Source of the DNA: Pseudomonas lijiangensis | Lineage (GTDB): Bacteria; Pseudomonadota; Gammaproteobacteria; Pseudomonadales; Pseudomonadaceae | DNA: 64,000 nucleotides | Assembly (NCBI RefSeq): GCF_018968705.1 | Contig: NZ_CP076668.1 | Location: 124,001 to 188,000 of the forward strand | Direction: 5' to 3' | Shown: positions 45,710-54,427 of the stretch, piece by piece | Position numbering within the stretch: position 1 is the first letter of the stretch | Layout: every line of letters starts with the position of its first letter | The notes under the pieces: generated by a model | What the model was told of the DNA's origin: nothing | Database searches by the model: none | What the model saw: the letters and a program-made list of their open reading frames with translations, nothing else | Position numbers and translations under genes: made by a program

Positions 45710-47131
45710 TCAGTCGGTTTGTGCACTCATTTTCGCAATCATCATGCCGATCGTGCGTACAGCGTTCTCGATTTCCGGTGTCGATTTGGGGGCGAAGTTC
45801 ATGCGCAGGCAGTTCCTGTATTTCCCGGACGCCGAGAAAATACTGCCCACAGCGATCTGCACATCGTATTCCAGCAAGGCACGATTCAGACGCAATGTGT
45901 CGAAGTCTTCCGCCAGTTCCACCCACAACATGAACCCGCCCTGAGGCCGGCTGACCCGTGTGCCTTCAGGGAAATAACGCATGACCCAATCGATCATCTG
46001 GTCGCGGCTGCGCTGGTATTGCGCCCGCATGCGCCGCAGATGCGGCTCGAAGTGGCCGCCCTGGAGGAATTCGGCAATCGCCAGTTGCGGCTGGGGTGCT
46101 GTGGAGCCGGTGCCGATGTATTTCATGTGCAGCACACGCTCCAGATAACGCCCCGGCGCGACCCAGCCGACGCGCAGCCCTGGAGCGATGCTCTTGGAGA
46201 ACGAACTGCACAGCAGGACGCGGCCATCTTCATCGAAGGACTTGATGGTGCGCGGGCGAGGGTAGTTGAAGGCCAGGTCGCCATACACGTCGTCTTCGAT
46301 GATCGCCACGTCGAAACGCTGGGCCAGTGTCAGCAAGGCCCGTTTACGTGCTTCGGGCATCACGTAGCCCAGAGGATTGTTGCAGCTGGGCGTCAACTGT
46401 ATGGCCTTGATTGGCCACTGTTCCAGCGCCAGTTCCAGGGCTTCGAGGCTGATGCCGGTGATCGGGTCGGTGGGGATTTCCAGCGCCTTCATGCCCAGGC
46501 CCTTTAGGGTCTGCATGGCGCCGAAGAAGCTGGGCGAGTCCACGGCCACGATATCGCCCGGTGAGCAGATGGCGCGAATGCTCGCCGACAGGGCTTCGTG
46601 GCAGCCGGTGGTGATGATCAGGTCGTTGGCGGTGAGGTTGCAGCCTGAGTCCAGAAGCAGCCGCGCAATCTGTTCGCGAAGTGTATGGACGCCATGGATA
46701 TTGTCGTAATACAGACCGGGCATGCTCTGTTTGCGGCTCAACTGGCTGAGCGAGCGCATCAGTGGTTTGAGCGTCGGGCTGCTGATATCCGGCATGCCGC
46801 GGCCTAGCTGGGTGATCGCATGGGCAGGCGAGACGCGAATCAGGTCCAGCACCTGTTCCCACTGGGAGATATCCACCGGTCGTTGAACCGGGCGGCCCAC
46901 CGCCGGGAGTGCCGGTGCCTTTCTGCTGGCAGGCACGAAATAGCCGGACTTGGGTTTCGGAGCCGCCAGCCCGCTGTCCTCAAGCACACGATACGCCTGT
47001 TGCACGGTGCTCAGGCTGACGCCATGTTCAAGGCTCAGCGCCCGTACCGACGGCAAGCGGTCGCCCGGGCGATAGAAGCCGTTTTCAATGCGTGAGCCAA
47101 GCAGTTCGGCGAGGTTGACGTAGAGCGTCAT
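45710..47131 (-). CDS. MocR/PdxR-type GntR regulator with aminotransferase-like domain
   Basis: A 473-residue transcription factor. A winged helix of the GntR class occupies residues 1-70 (GDRLPSVRALSLEHGVSLST). A fold-type I PLP domain fills 100-473, with the PLP lysine in CSSFSKSIAPGLRVGW. MocR regulators use PLP as sensor. The target is probably a neighbouring amine-metabolism or transport gene, inferred. The ATG at 47131 is chosen because the winged helix begins there. Confidence 0.92.
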   Translation of the reverse strand: MTLYVNLAELLGSRIENGFYRPGDRLPSVRALSLEHGVSLSTVQQAYRVLEDSGLAAPKPKSGYFVPASRKAPALPAVGRPVQRPVDISQWEQVLDLIRVSPAHAITQLGRGMPDISSPTLKPLMRSLSQLSRKQSMPGLYYDNIHGVHTLREQIARLLLDSGCNLTANDLIITTGCHEALSASIRAICSPGDIVAVDSPSFFGAMQTLKGLGMKALEIPTDPITGISLEALELALEQWPIKAIQLTPSCNNPLGYVMPEARKRALLTLAQRFDVAIIEDDVYGDLAFNYPRPRTIKSFDEDGRVLLCSSFSKSIAPGLRVGWVAPGRYLERVLHMKYIGTGSTAPQPQLAIAEFLQGGHFEPHLRRMRAQYQRSRDQMIDWVMRYFPEGTRVSRPQGGFMLWVELAEDFDTLRLNRALLEYDVQIAVGSIFSASGKYRNCLRMNFAPKSTPEIENAVRTIGMMIAKMSAQTD

Positions 47132-47306
47132 GGCGTACTCTGGAATGTTGTGGGCCGGGGAAGCAATACAGATTGGGCAAAAATATAGCATTCAGTGCTG
47201 ATTCTGACTTGTCTGTATGGAAATAAATAATGTTTTTTGAATCTGTAATGGTTTTCCGGGACGCGCCATCATGGCATCACACCAAAACATGATGGAGGGT
47301 TGAAAA

Positions 47307-47543
47307 ATGAACGGGCTCAGCGATGTGCGTCTAGCGCTTCACAGCCATGAACTGCAGGAGAAGAGTCTGGCGGGCAACGCCAGTGCGAACTCACAACCCT
47401 GCATGAGCCGCTGGGCGCTGTATCGTCATCGTTGGACCACCCGTCATGCGCTGCTGAAGCTGACCGAGGATCAGCTTCGCGACATCGGGCTCGATGCCGG
47501 GCAGGCCATGGCCGAAGCCATGAAGCCCTTCTGGAGGATGTGA
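47307..47543 (+). CDS. DUF1127-family small protein
   Basis: A 78-residue protein with a basic, Trp/Arg-rich C-terminal DUF1127 motif (RHALLKLTEDQLRDIGLDAG). Some members of this family bind RNA or respond to stress and phosphate; its role here is unknown. GGAGGG precedes the ATG. It is divergent from the MocR regulator and so is a candidate target, and ends 1 base before the convergent oxidase gene. Confidence 0.85.
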   Translation: MNGLSDVRLALHSHELQEKSLAGNASANSQPCMSRWALYRHRWTTRHALLKLTEDQLRDIGLDAGQAMAEAMKPFWRM

Positions 47544-47544
47544 G

Positions 47545-48846
47545 TCAGCGCAGTTCCTTGAGCCGATGCCAGAGCATTCCCAGCGCCAGTAATGGCGAGC
47601 GCAGATGCTTGCCGCCGGGGAAGGTCATGTGCGGGACCTTGGCAAACAACTCGAAGCCATCGCTGTGCTGACCGGCGATGGCCTCGGCCAGTAACCGGCC
47701 TGCCAGGTGAGTGGCATTGAGCCCATGACCCGCATAGGCCTGGGCATAGAACACGTTCGGCTTGTCTTTGAGCTGACCGATCTGCGGCAGTCGGTTGGCG
47801 CCGATGCCGATCATCCCGCCCCATTGAAAATCTATCTTTACGCCAGCCAGTTGCGGAAAGACTTCCAGCATCTTGGGCCGCATGTAGCCCGCGATGTCCT
47901 GCGGGTCGCGCCCCGAGTAGTGACAGGCGCCACCGAACAGCAGGCGTCGGTCGGCGGATAGCCGGTAGTAATCCACCGTTACCCGCTGGTCACAGATCGC
48001 CATGTCCCGTGGGATCAGCTCGGCTGCCTGTGCCGCGCTCAAGGGCTCGGTCGCAATGATGTAGCTGCCTGCGGGCAGGATCTTGCCGCCCAGTTCCGGG
48101 TTCAGGTCATTCATGTAGGCGTTGCAGCACAGCACCAGCGTCCTGGCCTGTACCGAGCCCGAGGCGGTATGCACCTTGACCTGCGGGCCGTAGTCGATGC
48201 GGGTCACGCCCGAATGCTCGAACAGCCTGACCCCCAGCGCCTGGGCAGCGGCAGCTTCGCCCAGCGCCAGGTTCAAGGGATGCAGATGCCCGGAACCCAT
48301 GTCGATCATGCCGCCGACATAGCGATCCGAGCCTACGACGCTGTGCATCTGTTCCGGCTGGACCAGTTGCAGGCTGTGGCGATAACCCAGGCTGCGCAAT
48401 TCTTCGAGTTCTTCAGCGAAGCCGGCAAAGTCACGGGGCTTGTTGGCGACATCGCAGTAACCCCATTTCAGATCGCAGTCGATGCCATGGCGTTCGACCC
48501 GCTGGCGGACGATCTCCACGGCCTCGATCCCCATCAGCTTGAGCTGGCGCACGCCGTCATGGCCGATGACCGAGGTGAACTGCTCAAGGTCATGGCCGAC
48601 GCCACGGATCAATTGCCCGCCATTGCGTCCGCTGGCGCCCCAGCCGATTTTTCGGGCTTCGAGCAGGGCCACGCTCAAACCACGTTCGGCCAGTTCAATG
48701 GCCGTGTTCAGCCCGGAAAATCCGCCGCCGACCACGCACACATCCACCGTCAGTTCACCTTGCAGCGCAGGGTAATCCGCTTGCGGATGGCTGCTGGCGG
48801 CATAGTAAGAGGCGGCATGCGGGTTGTTTTGAACGCGGGCGTTCAT
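47545..48846 (-). CDS. FAD-dependent amine oxidase (PuuB/PauB-like)
   Basis: A 433-residue DAO-fold flavoprotein. The FAD motif is VCVVGGGFSGLNTAIELAE near residue 35; C-terminal YAGHGLNATHLAG is typical. It resembles gamma-glutamylputrescine oxidase, which with the aldehyde dehydrogenase at 41318 would convert glutamylated polyamines to acids. The symbol is left blank since pseudomonads carry several PauB paralogues. Cytoplasmic. Confidence 0.9.
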   Translation of the reverse strand: MNARVQNNPHAASYYAASSHPQADYPALQGELTVDVCVVGGGFSGLNTAIELAERGLSVALLEARKIGWGASGRNGGQLIRGVGHDLEQFTSVIGHDGVRQLKLMGIEAVEIVRQRVERHGIDCDLKWGYCDVANKPRDFAGFAEELEELRSLGYRHSLQLVQPEQMHSVVGSDRYVGGMIDMGSGHLHPLNLALGEAAAAQALGVRLFEHSGVTRIDYGPQVKVHTASGSVQARTLVLCCNAYMNDLNPELGGKILPAGSYIIATEPLSAAQAAELIPRDMAICDQRVTVDYYRLSADRRLLFGGACHYSGRDPQDIAGYMRPKMLEVFPQLAGVKIDFQWGGMIGIGANRLPQIGQLKDKPNVFYAQAYAGHGLNATHLAGRLLAEAIAGQHSDGFELFAKVPHMTFPGGKHLRSPLLALGMLWHRLKELR

Positions 48847-48953
48847 GGAGTGATCCTGTTGGCGGCGTTGAATATCAGCAGGGAGGATAAGCCGCTGTCA
48901 TGCACCTGCCAACTGAGGCAAAATTCCATCACTGTGTCCGGGTGGTCGATTCA

Positions 48954-49307
48954 ATGAGCTGCAACCGTGAAAAAATCCGCGATCTGCGGCGCCAGATTCC
49001 TTCTTTCGAGTGCGTGCCTGGCTGCCACGATTGCTGTGGTCCGGTGACCACTTCACCCGAAGAAATGTCGCGCCTGCCCCGCAAGACCGCCGCCGAACAG
49101 GAGGCTGCGCTGAACGAGCTGAACTGTGTCCACCTCGGTCCCAATGGCTGCACGGTGTATGACGAACGCCCGCTGATCTGCCGTCTGTTCGGTACCACCC
49201 AGACCCTGCCATGCCCGAACGGGCGACGACCTGTCGAGCTGATTCATCCTCGGGTCGAGAAACAGATCCATGAGTACATGGCTTCTACCCGGCAGGTGCT
49301 GGTTTAA
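48954..49307 (+). CDS. YkgJ-family cysteine-cluster protein
   Basis: A 117-residue protein with the Zn/Fe-binding cysteine cluster typical of YkgJ (CVPGCHDCCGPV, CVHLGPNGCTVYDERPLICR). Function unknown. I choose the ATG at 48954, close to the conserved region; an ATG at 48900 would add 18 residues and has a more distant GGAGG. Confidence 0.83.
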   Translation: MSCNREKIRDLRRQIPSFECVPGCHDCCGPVTTSPEEMSRLPRKTAAEQEAALNELNCVHLGPNGCTVYDERPLICRLFGTTQTLPCPNGRRPVELIHPRVEKQIHEYMASTRQVLV

Positions 49308-49351
49308 CCCCCGTAGGAGAAATACCGATCATTCAGGCGATAAATTACTTT

Positions 49352-49440
49352 GTGGGAGGCAGCTTGCTGGCGACTTCAGCGTACAAACGCAGAATATCTG
49401 TCGGCTTTGAGGCCTTTTTCGCCAGCAAGCTGCCTCCTAC
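49352..49440. repeat. REPIN, GGCAGCTTGC type
   Basis: Arms at 49352-49373 and 49419-49440, 45-base spacer. Outer flanks CCGATCATTCA (left) and TTAACTGATCG (right) are themselves roughly inverted and resemble flanks of the 2429 REPIN. Lies between convergent genes. Confidence 0.88.
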
Positions 49441-49474
49441 AAGTTTGTGTGTACCTTAACTGATCGCTACGTGC

Positions 49475-49963
49475 TCAGTCTGCAATCGGCAGGTTCAGGC
49501 TCTCTTTCACTTCTTCCATCACGATATAGCTCTTGGACTCCCGCACATGGGGCAGTTTGAGCAGGATGTCGCCCAGCAGCTTGCGGTATGAGGCCATTTC
49601 CGAGATGCGGGCCTTGACCAGGTAATCGAAGTCGCCCGATACCAGATGGCACTCCAGCACATGGGGCAGCTTCAGAATGGCCCGGCGAAATTCATCGAAG
49701 GTGTCGCCTGACTTGTAATCCAGGCTGATTTCCACGAATACCAGCAGGCTGGCCTTGAGGTATTGCGGGTTTAGGCGGGCGTTGTAGCCCATGATGATGC
49801 CTTCGCGCTCCAGTCTGCGAACCCGTTCGGTGCAGGGTGTGGTCGAGAGCCCGACCCGCTCGCCAAGCTCCGTGAACGAGATTCTTCCGTCTGCCTGGAG
49901 GATGCGCAGGATATTGCGGTCGATCTTGTCCAGCTCACGTTTTGACTGGTGTTGAGTGCGCAC
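49475..49963 (-). CDS. Lrp/AsnC-family regulator of the dad operon
   Basis: A 162-residue Lrp-type regulator: N-terminal helix-turn-helix ([24 protein letters not shown] region, residues 28-52) and RAM effector domain. Divergent from dadA, it corresponds to DadR/Lrp, which in Pseudomonas activates dadA in response to alanine. The shared upstream region holds several ATATAC repeats. Confidence 0.93.
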   Translation of the reverse strand: MRTQHQSKRELDKIDRNILRILQADGRISFTELGERVGLSTTPCTERVRRLEREGIIMGYNARLNPQYLKASLLVFVEISLDYKSGDTFDEFRRAILKLPHVLECHLVSGDFDYLVKARISEMASYRKLLGDILLKLPHVRESKSYIVMEEVKESLNLPIAD

Positions 49964-49989
49964 AGGCAGTTTCCCCTCTACGAAAGCGT

Positions 49990-50085
49990 TCTTTGCCGAG
50001 AATTAGCGCTGAATATACGCATATATACAGTGAGATACACTGCTCGATGCTCAATATACTGCACACAATCCTGCTTTAAACTTCA
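49990..50085. promoter_or_regulatory. Lrp/dadA divergent control region
   Basis: An AT-rich stretch with repeated ATATAC-type units (at about 50013, 50024 and 50054), suitable for multimeric Lrp binding. Promoter hexamers are not clear enough to assign. Confidence 0.4.
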
Positions 50086-50119
50086 AATGTCAGCGGATAT
50101 CCGCGATGAGGCTGTCGAC

Positions 50120-51421
50120 ATGCGTGTTCTGGTACTTGGTGGTGGCGTAATCGGTACAACCAGTGCCTATTATCTGGCTCGGGCGGGTTTCCAGGTCACT
50201 GTGGTGGATCGTCAGCCAGCCGTTGCCATGGAAACCAGTTTTGCCAACGCCGGCCAGGTATCGCCAGGCTACGCATCGCCATGGGCTGCGCCCGGTGTGC
50301 CGCTCAAGGCGATCAAGTGGCTGCTGCAGCGTCATGCGCCGCTGGCCATCAAGGCCACGGCGGATATCGATCAATACCTGTGGATGGCGCAGATGCTGCG
50401 CAACTGCACGGCCAGCCGCTATGCCGTGAACAAGGAACGCATGGTGCGCTTGTCCGAGTACAGTCGCGACTGCCTTGACGAACTTCGCCTTGAAACCGGT
50501 ATCGCTTACGAGGGCCGGAGCCTGGGCACTACCCAGTTGTTCCGCACCCAGGAGCAACTGGACAACGCCGCCAAGGACATCGCCGTGCTCGAACAGTCCG
50601 GCGTGCCTTACGAACTGCTGGACCGCGAAGGCATTGCCCGGGTCGAACCGGCACTGGCCGGCGTCACCAACATTCTGAGCGGTGCGCTGCGCCTGCCTAA
50701 CGACCAGACCGGCGACTGCCAGCTGTTCACTACCCGTCTGGCGGAAATGGCCGTCAAGCTGGGCGTCGAATTCCGTTACGGCCAGTCCATCGAACGCCTC
50801 GACCATACGGGCGACCGTATCAATGGCGTCTGGATCGATGGCAAGCTCGAAACCGCAGACCGTTATGTGCTGGCGCTAGGCAGCTACTCGCCGCAATTGC
50901 TCAAGCCGCTGGGCATCCGCGCACCGGTCTACCCGCTCAAGGGCTATTCGTTGACCGTGCCGATCACCAACCCGGACATGGCACCGACCTCGACCATCCT
51001 CGATGAAACCTACAAGGTCGCCATCACCCGTTTCGACAACCGCATCCGCGTCGGCGGCATGGCTGAAATTGCAGGTTTCGACCTCTCGCTCAACCCTCGG
51101 CGTCGCGAAACGCTGGAGATGATCGTCAACGACCTCTATCCTCAGGGCGGCGATCTGACCCAGGCCGGTTTCTGGACCGGTCTGCGCCCGACCACGCCCG
51201 ATGGCACACCTATCGTGGGTGCAACGCCATTGCGCAATCTGTTCCTCAATACCGGCCACGGAACACTGGGCTGGACCATGGCTTGCGGCTCCGGGCGTTT
51301 GCTGGCCGACCTCATGGCGAGCGAAAAACCCCAGATCAGCGCTGCAGGTCTCGATATTTCTCGCTATGGCAGTACCAAGGAGAGTGCAAAACATGTCCAT
51401 TCAGCGCCAGCTCACCAATGA
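50120..51421 (+). CDS. dadA: D-amino acid dehydrogenase small subunit
   Basis: A 433-residue flavoprotein oxidising D-alanine and other D-amino acids to 2-oxo acids, passing electrons to the respiratory chain at the inner membrane. FAD motif [16 protein letters not shown] at 4-19 and [17 protein letters not shown] are diagnostic. The ATG at 50120 has GAGG upstream. The gene overlaps ridA by 29 bases. Confidence 0.96.
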   Translation: MRVLVLGGGVIGTTSAYYLARAGFQVTVVDRQPAVAMETSFANAGQVSPGYASPWAAPGVPLKAIKWLLQRHAPLAIKATADIDQYLWMAQMLRNCTASRYAVNKERMVRLSEYSRDCLDELRLETGIAYEGRSLGTTQLFRTQEQLDNAAKDIAVLEQSGVPYELLDREGIARVEPALAGVTNILSGALRLPNDQTGDCQLFTTRLAEMAVKLGVEFRYGQSIERLDHTGDRINGVWIDGKLETADRYVLALGSYSPQLLKPLGIRAPVYPLKGYSLTVPITNPDMAPTSTILDETYKVAITRFDNRIRVGGMAEIAGFDLSLNPRRRETLEMIVNDLYPQGGDLTQAGFWTGLRPTTPDGTPIVGATPLRNLFLNTGHGTLGWTMACGSGRLLADLMASEKPQISAAGLDISRYGSTKESAKHVHSAPAHQ

Positions 51422-51746
51422 GCGCATGAGTCAGATCGTCGTCCACAATGGCACCGTTTATCTGGCGGGTCAGGTGGGTGACGACATGGCGGGCGGTATC
51501 GAAAAGCAGACCCGTGAGACGCTCGACAATATCGAGCGCCTGCTGGATCTGGCGGGCACCACCAAAAGTCGCATCCTGTCCGTCACGATTTACCTGAAGG
51601 ACATCGATGCCCACTTTGCCGGCATGAACAGTGTCTGGGACAAATGGCTCCCCAAAGGTGTCGCGCCGGCGCGTGCGACGGTCGAAGCCAAACTGTGCGA
51701 GCCGGAAATCCTGGTCGAGCTTTCAGTGGTTGCTGCGTTGCCATAA
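51393..51746 (+). CDS. RidA-family enamine/imine deaminase
   Basis: A 117-residue RidA/YjgF protein. The conserved arginine lies in [11 protein letters not shown], with AGQVG and [12 protein letters not shown]. It would clear reactive imines released by DadA. The start at 51393 lies inside the dadA 3' end with AGGAGAG upstream, indicating translational coupling. Confidence 0.93.
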   Translation: MSIQRQLTNERMSQIVVHNGTVYLAGQVGDDMAGGIEKQTRETLDNIERLLDLAGTTKSRILSVTIYLKDIDAHFAGMNSVWDKWLPKGVAPARATVEAKLCEPEILVELSVVAALP

Positions 51747-51755
51747 CCGCAGAAG

Positions 51756-51820
51756 ATTCATTCGCGAAGGCCGACCACATACTGCAGGGATGTGTTGGGT
51801 AGGTGCTTCGCGAATGAGTT
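51756..51820. repeat. Degenerate REP half-palindromes, outward form
   Basis: ATTCATTCGCGAAG (51756-51769) and CTTCGCGAATGAGT (51807-51820) face each other. Only the tip part of each GAATTC-type unit remains. Confidence 0.75.
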
Positions 51821-51865
51821 TTACATCATGAATTTCAATTTCTCCTGAGTCAGAACTATCTTCCC

Positions 51866-52939
51866 ATGCGTCCAGCCCGCGCCCTGATTGATCTTCAAGC
51901 CCTGCGTCACAACTACCGACTGGCCCGCGAAGCGACCGGCGCCAAAGCCCTCGCCGTCATCAAGGCCGATGCCTATGGCCATGGCGCGGTGCGTGTCGCC
52001 CAGGCACTGGAGGCCGAAGCCAACGGTTTTGCCGTGGCCTGCATCGAAGAGGCGCTGGAGCTGCGCGAAGCCGGTATTCGTGGCCCCATCCTGCTGCTGG
52101 AAGGTTTTTTCGAGGCCGACGAACTGCCGCTGATCGTCCAGCATGACCTGTGGTTCGTCGTGCATTCCCAGTGGCAACTGGAAGCCATCGAAAAGGCCAG
52201 TATCGGCAAGCCGCTGACGGTGTGGCTCAAGCTCGACACCGGCATGCATCGGGTCGGTTTGCATCCGTCCGAATTTCAGGCGGGCTATCAACGCCTGCTG
52301 GCGACCGGCAAAGTGGCGAAGATTGTCCTGATGAGCCACTTCGCCCGTGCCGACGAGCTGGGGTGTTCCCGTAGCGACGAGCAGATGGCCGTGTTTGAAG
52401 CCGCCCGTCAGGGGCTGGTCGCTGAAATCAGCCTGCGCAACTCACCAGCCGTTCTGGGCTGGCCGCATATCCCCAGCGACTGGGTACGCCCCGGCATCAT
52501 GCTCTATGGCGCTACGCCCTTCGATCAGTCACAGGCGCTGGCCGACAGGCTGCAGCCGGTCATGACCCTGGAGTCGAAGATCATCGGTGTGCGCGAACTG
52601 CCCGCTGGCGAGCCTGTGGGGTATGGCGCCATCTTCGTTACCGAGCGCCCGACCCGTGTCGGTGTGGTCGCCATGGGGTATGCCGATGGTTATCCGCGTC
52701 ATGCGGCCACTGGCACGCCAGTCTGGATCGATGGCAAGCCGAGTCGCCTGCTGGGGCGGGTTTCCATGGACATGCTTTGCGTTGACCTGACCGATCTGCC
52801 TCAGGCCGGGCTCGGGAGTCATGTCGAGCTGTGGGGCAAGAACGTGCTGGCCAGCGATGTGGCGGCGCATGCTGGCACCATTCCTTACCAGATCTTCTGC
52901 AATCTGCGGCGCGTCCCGAGGGTCTACTCACCAGAGTGA
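51866..52939 (+). CDS. dadX: Catabolic alanine racemase
   Basis: A 357-residue PLP enzyme interconverting L- and D-alanine. PLP lysine is Lys33 in [11 protein letters not shown]; the partner tyrosine lies in [11 protein letters not shown]. Position after dadA-ridA marks it as DadX, which feeds D-alanine to DadA, rather than the housekeeping alr. A degenerate REP pair separates it from ridA. Confidence 0.95.
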   Translation: MRPARALIDLQALRHNYRLAREATGAKALAVIKADAYGHGAVRVAQALEAEANGFAVACIEEALELREAGIRGPILLLEGFFEADELPLIVQHDLWFVVHSQWQLEAIEKASIGKPLTVWLKLDTGMHRVGLHPSEFQAGYQRLLATGKVAKIVLMSHFARADELGCSRSDEQMAVFEAARQGLVAEISLRNSPAVLGWPHIPSDWVRPGIMLYGATPFDQSQALADRLQPVMTLESKIIGVRELPAGEPVGYGAIFVTERPTRVGVVAMGYADGYPRHAATGTPVWIDGKPSRLLGRVSMDMLCVDLTDLPQAGLGSHVELWGKNVLASDVAAHAGTIPYQIFCNLRRVPRVYSPE

Positions 52940-53045
52940 GCCCGCTGGCCGGGTTAAAAGTCCGAGGTGTTGTAAATACTGAACGCTGTTGCCATCATGG
53001 CGTTCATCTCGACTTTAACCTTACCGAACCAGGGGGAATGCCGCA

Positions 53046-53594
53046 TTGGACGTCGGTGAACGACTGCAATCCATTCGCAAGCTCAAGGGCCTGTCCCAGC
53101 GCGAACTCGCCAAGCGGGCAGGTGTGACCAACAGCACCATTTCCATGATCGAGAAAAACAGCGTCAGCCCCTCGATCAGTTCCCTGCGCAAGGTGCTCGG
53201 CGGGATTCCCATGTCCATGGTCGAGTTCTTTTCCGAAGAGCTCGAACCGGAAAACCCGACTCAGGTGGTCTACAAGGCCAGCGAGTTGATCGATATCTCG
53301 GACGGTGCCGTGACCATGAAACTGGTGGGCAAGTCGCATCCTGGCCGAGCCATCGCCTTTCTCAACGAAATCTATCCGCCAGGCGCTGATACCGGTGAAG
53401 AGATGCTGGTGCATGAAGGCGAGGAAACCGGAATTCTGGTTGAAGGACGACTGGAGCTGGTCGTCGGTCTGGACACCTACATCCTCGAAGCAGGCGACAG
53501 CTACTATTTCGAGAGCACCAAGCCGCATCGATTCCGCAATCCGTTCGATGTGCCGGCGCGACTAATCAGCGCAGCCACCCCGGCCAATTTTTGA
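53046..53594 (+). CDS. XRE-cupin regulator (PauR/PuuR-like)
   Basis: A 182-residue repressor: helix-turn-helix at residues 1-60 (SQRELAKRAGVTNSTISMIE) and a cupin at about 105-178. It matches PauR, the repressor of polyamine catabolism genes in Pseudomonas, by sequence pattern and by position between dadX and the cytochrome gene. The start is TTG at 53046, behind a GGGGGA site; no in-frame ATG is suitable. Likely targets include the aldehyde dehydrogenase and amine oxidase in this window. Confidence 0.9.
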   Translation: MDVGERLQSIRKLKGLSQRELAKRAGVTNSTISMIEKNSVSPSISSLRKVLGGIPMSMVEFFSEELEPENPTQVVYKASELIDISDGAVTMKLVGKSHPGRAIAFLNEIYPPGADTGEEMLVHEGEETGILVEGRLELVVGLDTYILEAGDSYYFESTKPHRFRNPFDVPARLISAATPANF

Positions 53595-53776
53595 CCACAC
53601 GTAGCGCAATCGCCTCATGTACGCGGGCTGGCTGGCCAGACACCCCTTGAATGGACTTACGCGCTAATAACCATTCTTTCTGTAGGGGTGTTTCGGCTCC
53701 AAAGGCTAGTCGCTATAATTCGCCAGCCTGCCAGACCGTGGTCGCGGGCGTGATTAGTCACCATGAGGGTGTAAGC

Positions 53777-54199
53777 GTGAACCTGATAAACAAGATACTG
53801 GCAGTGGCTGCCATGTTGGCTTTTTGGGCATTCAACGCTCAGGCAGCGACGAATGATGAAATCGCCAAACGACTTGAGCCGGTCGGGCAGGTCTGTGTTC
53901 AAGGCAAGGAATGCGCAGGTATTGCAGTTACCGCATCAGCCGGTGGCGGCAGCGCGAAATCCCCCGACGATGTAATCGCCAAACACTGCACCGCCTGCCA
54001 CAGCGTCGGCTTGCTGAATGCGCCCAAGATCGGCGATACCGCCGCCTGGGATGAGCGAGCCAAAAAAGAAGGCGGCCTGGACGGCCTGCTGGCCAAGGCC
54101 ATCACCGGCCTCAACGCCATGCCGCCCAAAGGCACCTGTGGCGACTGCACCGATGAAGAACTCAAAAGCGCCATTCAGAAGATGTCGGGTCTCAAGTAA
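53777..54199 (+). CDS. cycB: Cytochrome c5
   Basis: A 140-residue periplasmic c-type cytochrome. GTG start at 53777 with GAGGGTG upstream, signal peptide ending AQA, heme site CTACH, axial Met in NAMPPKG and the c5-type disulfide CGDC. The frame is open far upstream but the signal peptide fixes the start. A small electron carrier; a membrane anchor is absent. Confidence 0.92.
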   Translation: MNLINKILAVAAMLAFWAFNAQAATNDEIAKRLEPVGQVCVQGKECAGIAVTASAGGGSAKSPDDVIAKHCTACHSVGLLNAPKIGDTAAWDERAKKEGGLDGLLAKAITGLNAMPPKGTCGDCTDEELKSAIQKMSGLK

Positions 54200-54243
54200 G
54201 ACTGACGGTCAGACCTCCACAGGATTGCGCCACGAAGGTGTTT

Positions 54244-54331
54244 GTAGGAGCGGATTTATCCGCGAGACAGTATTGAAGTCGATGCATTTTCTTTGAATGT
54301 ATCGGCCTCTCGCGAATGAATTCGCTCCTAC
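54244..54331. repeat. REPIN, GGATTTATCC and GAATTC arms
   Basis: GTAGGAGCGGATTTATCCGC... (54244-54267) faces a GAATTC-type unit (54308-54331) across 40 bases. The arms belong to different subtypes. Confidence 0.85.
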
Positions 54332-54427
54332 AGCAGTAGCCTCACAGGCTCAGTATTCAGCATATTTGCAGCACTTTCACGAGAACATGGGTCCAACCTC
54401 CACCAGCCACAACCCCGGAGAGTTCGG

